Of a DNA stretch of 26,927 nt, positions 1 to 8,224 are shown one piece after another. The notes under the pieces were generated by a model. That model made no database searches and had not been told where the DNA came from. It worked only from the letters and a program-made list of their open reading frames with translations. Source of the DNA: DASVRZ01 sp038228695 (GTDB lineage: Bacteria > Verrucomicrobiota > Verrucomicrobiia > Chthoniobacterales > DASVRZ01). Location of the stretch: NCBI GenBank assembly GCA_038228695.1, contig JBBRPA010000048.1, forward strand, positions 1-26,927. Reading direction: 5' to 3'. Every line of letters starts with the position of its first letter. Within the stretch, counting starts at the first letter, position 1. The position numbers and the translations under genes are program-made.

Positions 1-156
1 CACCTTCTACAACCCTTCCAGACTTCATTCCTCCCTCGACTATCAATCGCCTCTGGACTTTGAACACAACCTCAACCAGTCTCTAACCATCAACCAAATC
101 TAACACCTTATCCGTGTCCGTGTTTTCGAGGCCAGATCAACACGGATACATCCGCC

Positions 157-1887
157 GTGTTGTGGGAGGATGATAAATGGCTTAACCATCCCACTGGCTC
201 GACTCTGGCTTCCGTGCAAACGGCTCTCGAAAATACACCGGGAAGTTTCTGGACCGACGGCACCACGATGTATTGCCACCCTTTTGACGATACAAACCCT
301 GCAACAGACGGAAAGATCTACACTCGCTCCTACTACCGTAACGGAGGAAGCGCATTACTCATCTCAGCCCCCGATGTCCATCTCGACGGCTTCAAAATCC
401 GCAAGACTTGCATCGCCGATAAATCGACGAACGATCCCGGCTCTAACTATTGCTTTCAAGGCCAATCAGCCTTCGGTGGCACTAGCCTAATTGAGAATTG
501 CTATGGCGATTATGGCTCGAAACATATTTTCGGATTTACTGATAATGATACCGCTCGCCAAGTCACAGTGCGCAACTGTCAGGCGGAACAAGGTACTCCA
601 TACAACTCTCAATCGCCTTGGGTGGATTACTCCAGCTTAAATGTCACAGGCACCGCAACGACAAATTACGTCACCTGCACCACCACAAAGTGCGTCGGAC
701 TGATTGGCTCCACGCTAGGTAATAATGGTGGCGGGCAGGCATGGCTTTCGCACAACAATGGCAGCGCTAATTTCCAGTTTGCTCAAATCAACTTCACCAA
801 TTGCGATTTTGGAAGTGGCACCGTTGATACCTACGGAGCAGTCCATACCGTGCGTTGGAAAGGAGGTTCGTGCGGAGGTGGGGTTTTACGTTCTCCCGAC
901 AGCCTGATCGAACAGGCTTTGATTGTAACCGATGCGGCTTCCTCCAATGTCCCGACCAATGACACACCTGCGGGTACGACCCGGGTTCGCAACTGCATTA
1001 TCATCCCTGCCAGATTGCAAGCTGGGTTTGAATCTGTCCTGCAAGGCAACCTTGAAATCGAAGGTTGCACCATCGACCTCCGTAACACCGCTAGCAACGG
1101 AAACCAACTCGCCCTTTTCAAACGCTACGCTGCATTTAATCTGACGTGGAAAAACAACGTCATCCTGTTTTCCAATGATAAGACTTTCGGGGTTTTGCGG
1201 GACGGCAGTAGCACCGACACCATTACCTTTTCAAATAACGCCTACACAACCGCGTCCAACATTATCGTTTTTAACTACAACGATGGCACCACCACTGCCG
1301 ACCGCACCCTCGCCCAATGGAAAAACCTTGGGATGGATACGGATAGTATCGCCAGTAATGATCTTAAACTGGCTACGGCCACCTATTTTCCCCTCGCGGG
1401 ATCGGCAGTCATCAATGCGGGGAGCAATCTTGGCCCACTTGCCGATTACAGCGGCTTCCTCTACAGCACTCGCAACGACATCGGGGCGTGGGAATTTCTG
1501 ACTCCGGTAGAAACCTGGCGGAAACAGTATTTCAACAACCCTGACAACGTCGGAACCGGAGCAGATACCAACATCGTTGCCAACGATAATCTCCCCAATC
1601 TTCTCAAATACGCCACCGGACTCAATCCATTGGTCCCCGGCGTTGCTCCCATCATGTATGACATCGACTCAGGCTGTTTGCGTCTCTCTGTTCAGAAAGA
1701 TCCTCAAGCCACTGATGTCACCTACCTCGTTGAAGTCACCGACGACCTCACCTCCGCAGAAAAATGGACAACCGTTGGCACAACCGCAGAGGCAGATACG
1801 GCCACGGAACTCAGTGTGCATGATAATACCCCCGTCACCGATTCAGCGTCCCGCTTCCTGCGCTTGCGAGTGATCCGCCAGCCATAG
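157..1887 (+). CDS. Parallel beta-helix repeat protein, probably missing its N-terminus
   Basis: The 576-residue product has many short N-, T- and G-rich turns typical of a right-handed parallel beta-helix (pectate-lyase-like fold). It ends with a 'DIGAWEF' segment like those closing many beta-helix proteins, then a C-terminal domain of about 110 residues finishing in 'SRFLRLRVIRQP', a tail style I associate with Verrucomicrobiota secreted proteins. The start used is GTG 157. The frame is open upstream to a TGA at 61-63, and no signal peptide is visible. The first residues (LWEDDKW...) read like the middle of a domain, so the gene is probably 5'-truncated, frameshifted or begins outside the window. 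The likely role is an extracellular polysaccharide lyase, hydrolase or binding protein acting on the product of this locus, but no catalytic residues can be assigned. Family fold is fairly sure, function is not. Confidence 0.7.
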   Translation: MLWEDDKWLNHPTGSTLASVQTALENTPGSFWTDGTTMYCHPFDDTNPATDGKIYTRSYYRNGGSALLISAPDVHLDGFKIRKTCIADKSTNDPGSNYCFQGQSAFGGTSLIENCYGDYGSKHIFGFTDNDTARQVTVRNCQAEQGTPYNSQSPWVDYSSLNVTGTATTNYVTCTTTKCVGLIGSTLGNNGGGQAWLSHNNGSANFQFAQINFTNCDFGSGTVDTYGAVHTVRWKGGSCGGGVLRSPDSLIEQALIVTDAASSNVPTNDTPAGTTRVRNCIIIPARLQAGFESVLQGNLEIEGCTIDLRNTASNGNQLALFKRYAAFNLTWKNNVILFSNDKTFGVLRDGSSTDTITFSNNAYTTASNIIVFNYNDGTTTADRTLAQWKNLGMDTDSIASNDLKLATATYFPLAGSAVINAGSNLGPLADYSGFLYSTRNDIGAWEFLTPVETWRKQYFNNPDNVGTGADTNIVANDNLPNLLKYATGLNPLVPGVAPIMYDIDSGCLRLSVQKDPQATDVTYLVEVTDDLTSAEKWTTVGTTAEADTATELSVHDNTPVTDSASRFLRLRVIRQP

Positions 1888-1900
1888 CTCAAAAGGCTGG
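1878..1900 (+). terminator. Weak stem-loop over the stop codon of the beta-helix gene
   Basis: The 6-bp arms CCAGCC (1878-1883) and GGCTGG (1895-1900) are perfect complements around an 11-nt loop that contains the TAG stop. No T-run follows, so an intrinsic terminator is doubtful. It may only be an mRNA 3' structure separating the beta-helix gene from the biosynthetic operon. Confidence 0.22.
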
Positions 1901-1974
1901 TCACCTCCCGAGAGTTTTGCTACTAAGTATTCGCCGCCACACAGTTACTTTTCCTTGTCTGAGTTTATCCACCC

Positions 1975-2616
1975 ATGAGCGACCAATATCAAGATTACGG
2001 CTTCGCGAGTACGGCTCCAAGGCACATGCATGTACATTTTCTACCCGCCATCTTTGCGCTGGCGGGTCCACTCAAACCAGGGCTGCGTGTTCTGGATGTG
2101 GGTTGTGGAAATGGATTTACCGCTGGCGAATTTCTCAAGCGTGATTGCCAAGTCGTGGGTGTTGATCTCAGCGAACAAGGCATCACACTGGCAAAAGAGA
2201 CTTACCCGACTGGTCGTTTTGAAGTTTTGGCGGCGGACGACCATCTCCTCGAAAATCTCGGTGAAGAACCCTTCGATTTGATTGTCAGCACCGAAGTTGT
2301 CGAGCACCTCTATGCACCCAAGGCTTATGCCAGGGGATGTTACGCCGCCCTGAAACCGGGCGGTCATTTCATCTGCACCACTCCCTACCACGGTTACCTG
2401 AAAAACCTGCTTCTCTCCTTGTTCAACAAATGGGACACCCACGCCAACCCGCTTTGGGACGGCGGTCACATTAAACTCTGGAGCCGCCTCAGATTAGAAG
2501 AGCTGCTCACCGAGGCGGGTTTTAAGAATTTCGCTTTTCGCGGGGCCGGACGCGTTCCCTTTGTTTGGATGACGATGGCCGTGCGAGCGAAACGGCCATC
2601 CGATTCGGCAAAATAG
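1975..2616 (+). CDS. Class I SAM-dependent methyltransferase (UbiG/Methyltransf_11 type)
   Basis: The 213-residue product is a compact Rossmann-fold methyltransferase. Motif I is 'VLDVGCGNG' near residues 38-46, which binds SAM. An acidic post-motif ('VVGVDLS') follows near residue 61, then 'FDLIVSTEVVEHL' (motif II region) and 'LKPGGHFICTTPY' (motif III) near residues 128-140. It probably methylates a sugar or lipid-linked glycan intermediate, because it heads the polysaccharide gene run. The ATG at 1975 lies 87 bases after the beta-helix gene, so it may be the first gene of the operon. The acceptor cannot be told from sequence. Confidence 0.85.
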   Translation: MSDQYQDYGFASTAPRHMHVHFLPAIFALAGPLKPGLRVLDVGCGNGFTAGEFLKRDCQVVGVDLSEQGITLAKETYPTGRFEVLAADDHLLENLGEEPFDLIVSTEVVEHLYAPKAYARGCYAALKPGGHFICTTPYHGYLKNLLLSLFNKWDTHANPLWDGGHIKLWSRLRLEELLTEAGFKNFAFRGAGRVPFVWMTMAVRAKRPSDSAK

Positions 2617-2675
2617 CTTTTGCGGTTACTGACCGCTTGAGTTTACGATTTGCGCCTTTCGCAAATTCCGTCGCT

Positions 2676-4211
2676 TTGTCTGCCACCGCCTCAACACCTC
2701 CCACCAATCTGGGCCACCGCACCTTTCAAGGGTTCGCATGGATGCTGCTGAGCACGTTCGGAATTAAAACCGTCACCCTCGGCAGCCAACTCATTCTGGC
2801 TTGGAAACTCTCCCCTGCGGATTTTGGATTGGTCGCACTAGCTTACTCGGTCACGGCCTTCACCGCAGTCATCCAGAGAAATGGCTTACGCGAGATCCTC
2901 GTTCAACGAGCCCCTCGTTTTTCGGAATATGCTAACTCCGCCTTTTGGCTTTCTGTCGTCATCGGCCTCACGGTCACTCTGCTGACTCTGGCCGCTGCTC
3001 CGTTGGCTGCCCACGTTTACCACGAACCGCAAATCATCGGAATTCTGTCGATCTTGGCAACCGGTCAGTTGCTTCTCGCTCTGCAAAGCGTGCCGGGCGC
3101 AAAAATGCAAACCAGTCTGAAGTTCCGCGAACTGTCGCTGGTCAACCTTTTCGAGGGGGTAGCCACCGCGCTGCTAACGGTTGTTTTTGCTTTTGCCGGC
3201 TGCAAAGCGTTTAGCATCGTTCTCCCCATCCCGATTGTGCAGACAGCCTCGCTGCTCATCCAATTGCGGATCAGCGGATTCCGGCCTCAGCGCGGCTTCT
3301 CTTGGCCGATTTGGAAAGAAATGATCGGCTCCTCTGCTCTGCTGCTCGGTGCGGCTCTGCTCTACGCCTTCAACATGCAGGGAGCGAACATCGTCCTTGG
3401 GCTCTTTCACGGCGCGGCGGTGGTGGGTGTCTTTTTCTTTGCCTACAATCTCTGCAATCAGGCCACCTCGTTGCTAACCAATAACCTCTACTCCGTTCTG
3501 CTACCGACGCTGAGCAATTTGCAGGATAACATCGAAAAGCAGACCCAAGTCTTTCTTCGAGTCACCCATTTGGTTAATTTGGTGGGAATGTTTTCATGTT
3601 TCCTCCTTGCGGCGGTGGCCGATCCACTGATCCGTGCGCTCTATGGGGAAAAATGGATTGCAGCGATTCCCTCTCTGCAAGTTCTGAGCATTGGAATGAC
3701 CTTTAGTTTCTCATTCGCACTGAGCATCAACCTCATCACGGCCCAAGGACGTTTCAAAGAAATGCTTTGGTTCAATGTCTGGCGAGCGCTGGGATTCATC
3801 ACGCTGGTTGCCATTGGAGCGAAGCTGGGTGGAGCCTTGGCCGTCAGTTGGGCAACGGCGATTTTCACCCTGCTTTTCGGTCCGGCAATTACCTTCATTG
3901 CGGTTCGACCGGGCGGTGGTGGTTGGAAGGATATTTTGCGAGGACACGCCGGGCCGTTTCTCGTAGGTTTCGCCGCTTGTGGTGCCGCCGTGATGCTGGA
4001 TCGCTTTTTGCCCACGCAACCCGGTCGACTTTGGAAATGGGCTCATGTCGCTGCCATCAGCGGCATCGCAAGCATTTTCTGGCTAATTCTTTGCCGCTGG
4101 TTGCAACCCAGCGGCTGGCACGACTGTGTGGGGCGCATCAAACAAATGCTAGGATCGCGACTTGCTAAATCGCCAGAGCCGGGCCCGCAAACTTTAACGC
4201 CCGATTTATGA
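2676..4211 (+). CDS. Wzx-type lipopolysaccharide/polysaccharide flippase (MOP superfamily)
   Basis: The roughly 511-residue polytopic membrane protein has about 12-14 hydrophobic segments from 'GFAWMLLSTFGIKTVTLGSQ' onward. The N-terminal 'LSPADFGLVALAYSVTAF' is typical of Wzx/WzxC-like MOP exporters. It should move undecaprenol-linked repeat units across the inner membrane. The start is uncertain. TTG 2565 would overlap the methyltransferase by 52 bases and add an unlikely polar leader. ATG 2742 would cut into the first amphipathic helix. TTG 2676 (S-A-T-A-S...) lies 59 bases after the upstream stop and gives a family-like N-terminus, so it is used here, although no clear ribosome binding site is seen. 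The stop overlaps the next start (ATGA), suggesting translational coupling. Confidence 0.85.
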   Translation: MSATASTPPTNLGHRTFQGFAWMLLSTFGIKTVTLGSQLILAWKLSPADFGLVALAYSVTAFTAVIQRNGLREILVQRAPRFSEYANSAFWLSVVIGLTVTLLTLAAAPLAAHVYHEPQIIGILSILATGQLLLALQSVPGAKMQTSLKFRELSLVNLFEGVATALLTVVFAFAGCKAFSIVLPIPIVQTASLLIQLRISGFRPQRGFSWPIWKEMIGSSALLLGAALLYAFNMQGANIVLGLFHGAAVVGVFFFAYNLCNQATSLLTNNLYSVLLPTLSNLQDNIEKQTQVFLRVTHLVNLVGMFSCFLLAAVADPLIRALYGEKWIAAIPSLQVLSIGMTFSFSFALSINLITAQGRFKEMLWFNVWRALGFITLVAIGAKLGGALAVSWATAIFTLLFGPAITFIAVRPGGGGWKDILRGHAGPFLVGFAACGAAVMLDRFLPTQPGRLWKWAHVAAISGIASIFWLILCRWLQPSGWHDCVGRIKQMLGSRLAKSPEPGPQTLTPDL

Positions 4212-5314
4212 GTGTTATCCATCGTGGTCAACTTCGAGGCTACCTTCCATCATTGGATGGTTGGCGGGCCATCGCTGTTTTGCTGGTGGTTTTTTACCAT
4301 GCCAAGGATTCGATGCTAAAAGCCTATGGCTCCGCTTTCGAAGGGGGGGGGGGGGCGTTCATCAGCACTGGCTGGATCGGTGTAAATATATTTTTTGGAA
4401 TCAGTGGTCTATTGATCACCAGCCGATTGCTCGAAGAAAGGGAAGTCAGGGGGCAGGTCCATCTAAAAGGTTTTTATATCCGTCGTTTCTGCCGCATTCT
4501 CCCACCAGTTATCGTCCTACTGGGCACGCTGGCTATATTGAATGGGTGCGGCATTATTCCCATCTCGGCCTTCGACTGGTGGAGGGCCTTGCTGTTTGGC
4601 TCCAATTACGGTCCGCAACCAAGCTGGCATCTGGCTCACACTTGGTCGCTCTCTATCGAGGAGCATTTTTATCTGTTGTGGCCGGCTCTGCTGGTCTTCA
4701 TCGGCGCACGGCGCAGTCCGCTTGTTTGCCTGGCTCTAATCGGACTCATAACGGTTTGGCGAATTGCCGATATTCATTACATGATTGTCCCCGAGCGATT
4801 CGGCATCAGCGGATGGCGCACCGACACCACCGTCGATGGACTACTCGCCGGTGCCCTGTTTGCCTGCCTGCTGGAAAATCAAATAGCTCGCAACCTCATC
4901 CAGCGACTCGCCCGGCCCTCGGTGACACTTTTCCTCATCGGCCTCATGGTATTTTGCCTCTATGCTTGGGAACATTTGCTTGCCTTACGGCATCCCGTCC
5001 GTCTGGCTTTTGTTTTCATCATCCCTCTTCTGCTTTTGAGCACGATCATGGCTCCCAAAAGTCTTGTCTCCGTGTTTTTGGAGTGGAAGCCTCTACGTTG
5101 GATTGGCCGCATCTCTTACAGCATCTACTTGTGGCAACAGCTTTTCATGGTTCCGAACCGAGCTATCACCAACCACCTCGGTCCCTTGGAAAACTGGCCT
5201 TGGAACTTGGCCGCCGTGTTGGCCTGTGCGACAGCAAGTTATTATTTGGTGGAACGCCCCTTCATGGCACTTGGCCACCGTCTCGCCAAACCAGCCAGCG
5301 AGGGAAGAATTTGA
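4208..5314 (+). CDS. Acyltransferase 3 family membrane protein (OafA-like) containing a poly-G tract
   Basis: The 368-residue protein has about 10 predicted membrane helices. It carries the acyltransferase-3 signature R20-x10-H31 (in 'DGWRAIAVLLVVFYH') and the later 'SLSIEEHFYLLWPALL' block, both hallmarks of O-acetyl/O-acyl transferases that decorate polysaccharides at the inner membrane. The start ATG 4208 overlaps the flippase stop (ATGA). Residues G46-G49 are encoded by an uninterrupted run of 13 G (4343-4355), immediately before the conserved 'GWIGVNIFFGISG' helix. As sequenced the gene is in the full-length frame. Loss of one G would reach a TAA at 4383-4385. Gain of one G would read an alternative open frame to the TGA at 5320-5322. 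Substrate and acyl group are unknown. Confidence 0.9.
   Translation: MSVIHRGQLRGYLPSLDGWRAIAVLLVVFYHAKDSMLKAYGSAFEGGGGAFISTGWIGVNIFFGISGLLITSRLLEEREVRGQVHLKGFYIRRFCRILPPVIVLLGTLAILNGCGIIPISAFDWWRALLFGSNYGPQPSWHLAHTWSLSIEEHFYLLWPALLVFIGARRSPLVCLALIGLITVWRIADIHYMIVPERFGISGWRTDTTVDGLLAGALFACLLENQIARNLIQRLARPSVTLFLIGLMVFCLYAWEHLLALRHPVRLAFVFIIPLLLLSTIMAPKSLVSVFLEWKPLRWIGRISYSIYLWQQLFMVPNRAITNHLGPLENWPWNLAAVLACATASYYLVERPFMALGHRLAKPASEGRI
4343..4355 (+). repeat. Homopolymeric G13 tract inside the acyltransferase gene
   Basis: Thirteen consecutive G encode four GGG glycines plus the first base of the next codon (GCG). Long G or C tracts in coding sequence are classic sites of slipped-strand mispairing and phase variation of surface-modification genes. 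Other homopolymers noted in the window reach only about 7-8 bases (several A8 and T8 runs). Its length could also be affected by sequencing error. Confidence 0.95.
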
Positions 5315-5318
5315 GCTT

Positions 5319-6464
5319 ATGAAGGAGATCAACAAACAACCTTTGCGTGTGGCTTTACTCTGCACGGGGGTGGACGGTCATCGTGGAGGCATCGAGACAT
5401 TTTTCGACGAATGTTTTAAGGGATTAAAAGAAGCCGAGGGAATCGACGTGGTTTTATGCCGGGGACCGGGGAAAACCAGTGTGGGCGAATTTGCCATTCC
5501 CTGCCTCTTGCGCAACCACCGTCCGGCAAAATGGCTGGGCGTTTTGCTGCGCAGAAACAGCTACATCGTTGAGCAACTGACCGCATTCCCGTTTTTTGCC
5601 CGTTTCGTCCGCCAGTGGAAACCCGACATCATTTTTTACAGCGATTCTAACCACGGTTTTCTCCTACATCGCTGGCGCAAGCAAATGGGCGTTGATTACA
5701 AACTCCTTTTCTCCAACGGCGGCCCCTGCCATCCGCCTTTCTCGCGGACAGATTTTGTCCATCAAGTCGCTCCACTTTACAAAGAAGAAGCTTTGACCGC
5801 CGGGGAACCTGACGCCAAACACATTATGGTGCCTTATGGCATTCAGCCTCCGGAAAACGTGATCTTTCTCAATGAATCGGAGAGAAAAACTCAGCGGAGC
5901 AGACTGAATCTCCCGCCAGACCGCAAGCTGGCGGTGAGCGTGGGTTGGCTGAGTGCCACCCATAAGCGGATGGATTATACTATTCGCGAAATTGCAGCAT
6001 TAGGTGAAAATCGGCCGCATTTAGCTATGGTCGGACGCATGGATGAAACAACCCCACCGATCATTGCGCTGGCTCGCGAACTTTTGGGCGAAAGTGGGTT
6101 CACAGCGGTATCCGTCCCGTATGACCGGGTGGCGGACTACTATCAGGCAGCAGATGTTTTTGTACTCAGCTCACTGTTCGAGGGATTTGGGCGCGTTTTT
6201 TTGGAGGCTCTCGGGCAAGGGCTACCTTGTTTGATTCACGATCATCCCGTCATGCATTATGTGCTGGGCGATGAGGGCCAATACGGGGATTTCAGCCAGC
6301 CGGGAAATTTGAGCGGCTTACTTCGTTCCACGCTCGATATTCCTCTACGGCTTGAGGATCAGAGGCGGCGGCACGAAATAGTGCAAGCGCGGTTTAGCTG
6401 GGAAGCCTTGCGCTCGGCGTATGTCCAGATGTTTCAACAAGTAGCTGCCACTCCCATCCCATGA
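5319..6464 (+). CDS. Glycosyltransferase family 4 (GT-B fold)
   Basis: The 381-residue product has a GT-B layout. The N-terminal domain begins 'PLRVALLCTGVDGHRGGIET', with a glycine-rich acceptor-side loop. The C-terminal donor domain carries 'LAVSVGWLSATHKRMDYTI' and the EX7E motif in 'LFEGFGRVFLEALGQGLP', which contacts the nucleotide-sugar. It would add a sugar to the lipid-linked repeat unit on the cytoplasmic side. The frame is open upstream into the acyltransferase gene, but ATG 5319, preceded by a purine-rich AGGGAAG about a dozen bases upstream and 5 bases past the acyltransferase stop, is the natural start. Its stop overlaps the GMC start (ATGA). Donor and linkage are unknown. Confidence 0.88.
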   Translation: MKEINKQPLRVALLCTGVDGHRGGIETFFDECFKGLKEAEGIDVVLCRGPGKTSVGEFAIPCLLRNHRPAKWLGVLLRRNSYIVEQLTAFPFFARFVRQWKPDIIFYSDSNHGFLLHRWRKQMGVDYKLLFSNGGPCHPPFSRTDFVHQVAPLYKEEALTAGEPDAKHIMVPYGIQPPENVIFLNESERKTQRSRLNLPPDRKLAVSVGWLSATHKRMDYTIREIAALGENRPHLAMVGRMDETTPPIIALARELLGESGFTAVSVPYDRVADYYQAADVFVLSSLFEGFGRVFLEALGQGLPCLIHDHPVMHYVLGDEGQYGDFSQPGNLSGLLRSTLDIPLRLEDQRRRHEIVQARFSWEALRSAYVQMFQQVAATPIP

Positions 6465-8077
6465 TTGTTCGCGCTTCTGATCTCTCGGCTCGTGCCCAAA
6501 TCGAGACTCACACTTGCATTGTCGGCGGTGGCCCTCTCGGACTACTCCTGGCAAACAGACTGGCCTCTGCCGCACGCCCCGTCATCGTGCTAGAGGCTGG
6601 TGGTCTAATGGCTCAACCCGAGAAAAAGGATCTACTCCTCGGCGAGGACCTAACTGGAGAGTATGATAATTTACAAGAATCCCGTCACTGCCAACTAGGC
6701 GGCACCGTCAATATCTGGAACACACCAGTCAATCAGCAGTTAGGAGCGAAATATGTTCCTCTTGATGCGAGTGATTTCGAGCATCGGAGTTGGGTCGATC
6801 AGAGTGGATGGCCAATAGTTTATGACGAGCTGGTTCCTTATTACCGAAAAGCACATGTTAGCTGCGGTCTGGGTCCTTTCCTATACGGGGCAAACGAGTG
6901 GAGCGATCCCTCTCTACCGCCTTTTCCCTTTACTGATGACACCTTTACGTCTGAGGTGTATCAACTGGCGCAGGGTGTTCCGATGTTAGGTAACTTAATT
7001 GAGTGTGCTAGAAGCAACCCCCACATCAAATGCGTCACCGAAGCCGCAGTAAAAGAACTGATCGGAGAAAAAGGCAGCCCGATCACTTCTCGTGCAAGGG
7101 TAGCCATCTCCGCAAATGAGTCTTTCGACATCTCCGCCCAGCGATTCATTCTGGCCAGCGGAGGAATCGAAAATGCCCGTCTGCTTTTGGCTTCGCAAAC
7201 TCAAAACCCGAGTGGTTTGGGGAATGAGCACGACTGCGTCGGCCGTTACTACATGGATCATCCGGTGTATCATTTTACAGAATTTATCCCGCGTGATCCT
7301 CAACTATTCGCTAGGGCTGGCTTCTACGATATGCATCAGCTCCATTCCACGACCCTACTAGGCCGCATCGCCCCGTCTGCGCAGACCCTGCGAAAGGAAC
7401 AACTTCTGAATTTTTCAATCGCCCTCTATCCACAGATACCGCACTACCGTTCTCGTGGAGTCGAGGCTGTTCGGCAGTTGCGTATTCTAACCCGGCAAAA
7501 AAAATGGCCAGCTGCCAGTCGTTATTTGCCCGCCGCCATGCTTCATTTCCGCAACTTGCTTGCCTACCAACGGCAACTACGGAAAACGCCCGCCCTTACA
7601 GGTTCCCACTACTGGCAGAAAGCAGCCGCCGCTGGGACACAATACGCCACTTTCGAGCCGCAATTTTACTTGGAGCAACCACCGCTCTCAGAAAATCGTG
7701 TCACGCTCTCGTCGCAACACGACACACTGGGGCGCCCCCGCGCCGCAATTACTTGGCATTGGGGAAAACAAAGTGAGGATACTGCCCATCGTGCGGCAAA
7801 ATTGTTCGACCATACTCTTCGTATAAGTGGTTTGGGAGAACTCCGCATGCTGCCGAATCCTCGGCTTGTTCCCAGTGCCCATCATCACATGGGAGCAACG
7901 AGAATTTCCAGCGATCCGAGAAACGGCGTCTGCAATGCGAATGCCCGCCTTCACACTAATCAGAACGTGTATCTCGCGGGTTCCTCCCTTTTTCCCACCG
8001 CAGGATATGTGAATCCCACCCTAACCGCACTGGCACTGGCCTTGCGTTTATCAGACCATTTAGAGACAACTGATTAA
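6461..8077 (+). CDS. GMC family FAD-dependent oxidoreductase
   Basis: The 538-residue product opens with an ADP-binding motif 'CIVGGGPLGLLLANRL' (GxGxxG at about 22-27), followed by an 'LEAGG' acidic strand end that binds the FAD ribose. The C-terminal GMC_oxred_C block contains 'HHHMGATR' and 'GYVNPTLTALALALRL', supplying the usual catalytic His and Asn. The family oxidises alcohol groups of sugars or other alcohols using FAD. Its position, ATGA-coupled to a glycosyltransferase gene, suggests oxidation of a sugar residue or precursor of the polysaccharide. No signal peptide is apparent, so a cytoplasmic site is likely. A second GMC gene lies at 13349-14920. The substrate is inferred only from context. 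Confidence 0.88.
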   Translation: MIVRASDLSARAQIETHTCIVGGGPLGLLLANRLASAARPVIVLEAGGLMAQPEKKDLLLGEDLTGEYDNLQESRHCQLGGTVNIWNTPVNQQLGAKYVPLDASDFEHRSWVDQSGWPIVYDELVPYYRKAHVSCGLGPFLYGANEWSDPSLPPFPFTDDTFTSEVYQLAQGVPMLGNLIECARSNPHIKCVTEAAVKELIGEKGSPITSRARVAISANESFDISAQRFILASGGIENARLLLASQTQNPSGLGNEHDCVGRYYMDHPVYHFTEFIPRDPQLFARAGFYDMHQLHSTTLLGRIAPSAQTLRKEQLLNFSIALYPQIPHYRSRGVEAVRQLRILTRQKKWPAASRYLPAAMLHFRNLLAYQRQLRKTPALTGSHYWQKAAAAGTQYATFEPQFYLEQPPLSENRVTLSSQHDTLGRPRAAITWHWGKQSEDTAHRAAKLFDHTLRISGLGELRMLPNPRLVPSAHHHMGATRISSDPRNGVCNANARLHTNQNVYLAGSSLFPTAGYVNPTLTALALALRLSDHLETTD

Positions 8078-8120
8078 GATATTTTATTGCCCACCCACTA
8101 TCGGACATCGTTACCGATCT

Positions 8121-8146
8121 GAGGGTGACGGTCCAAACCGTCCCTC
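8121..8146 (+). other. Imperfect hairpin in the spacer between the GMC and GT2-like genes
   Basis: GAGGG (8121-8125) pairs with CCCTC (8142-8146) and ACGGT (8128-8132) with ACCGT (8137-8141), leaving a 2-nt bulge and a CCAA loop. It sits in the 147-bp spacer 8078-8224 and has no T-tract. It could be a weak terminator, an mRNA stabiliser or a dispersed repeat unit. Nothing else is recognised in that spacer. Confidence 0.35.
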
Positions 8147-8224
8147 TCTGGAAATACTTGCATCGGCTCACGCGGTAATGTTTCTCTAGGCGATCAGACT
8201 AGCCCTGATAAAATCTCCCCACAC

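Noticed and set aside
64..110. CTCAACC-like repeats at the window start as another heptad array
   Set aside because: CTCAACC, CTCTAACC and ATCAACC occur close together but not in a constant 7-bp phase, so the pattern is too weak to call.
4261..5322. Long second open frame (353 codons) across the acyltransferase gene
   Set aside because: It has no recognisable domain and mirrors the true gene's codon bias. It is kept only as the frame reached after a +1 slip in the G tract, not as a gene.
7497..7504. A8 run (and similar A8/T8 runs at 12310, 15956, 19492, 24239 and 24733) as phase-variation tracts
   Set aside because: Runs of 8 A or T coding for Lys or Phe are common and far less slippage-prone than G13. 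Several genes share them, so they look like background.
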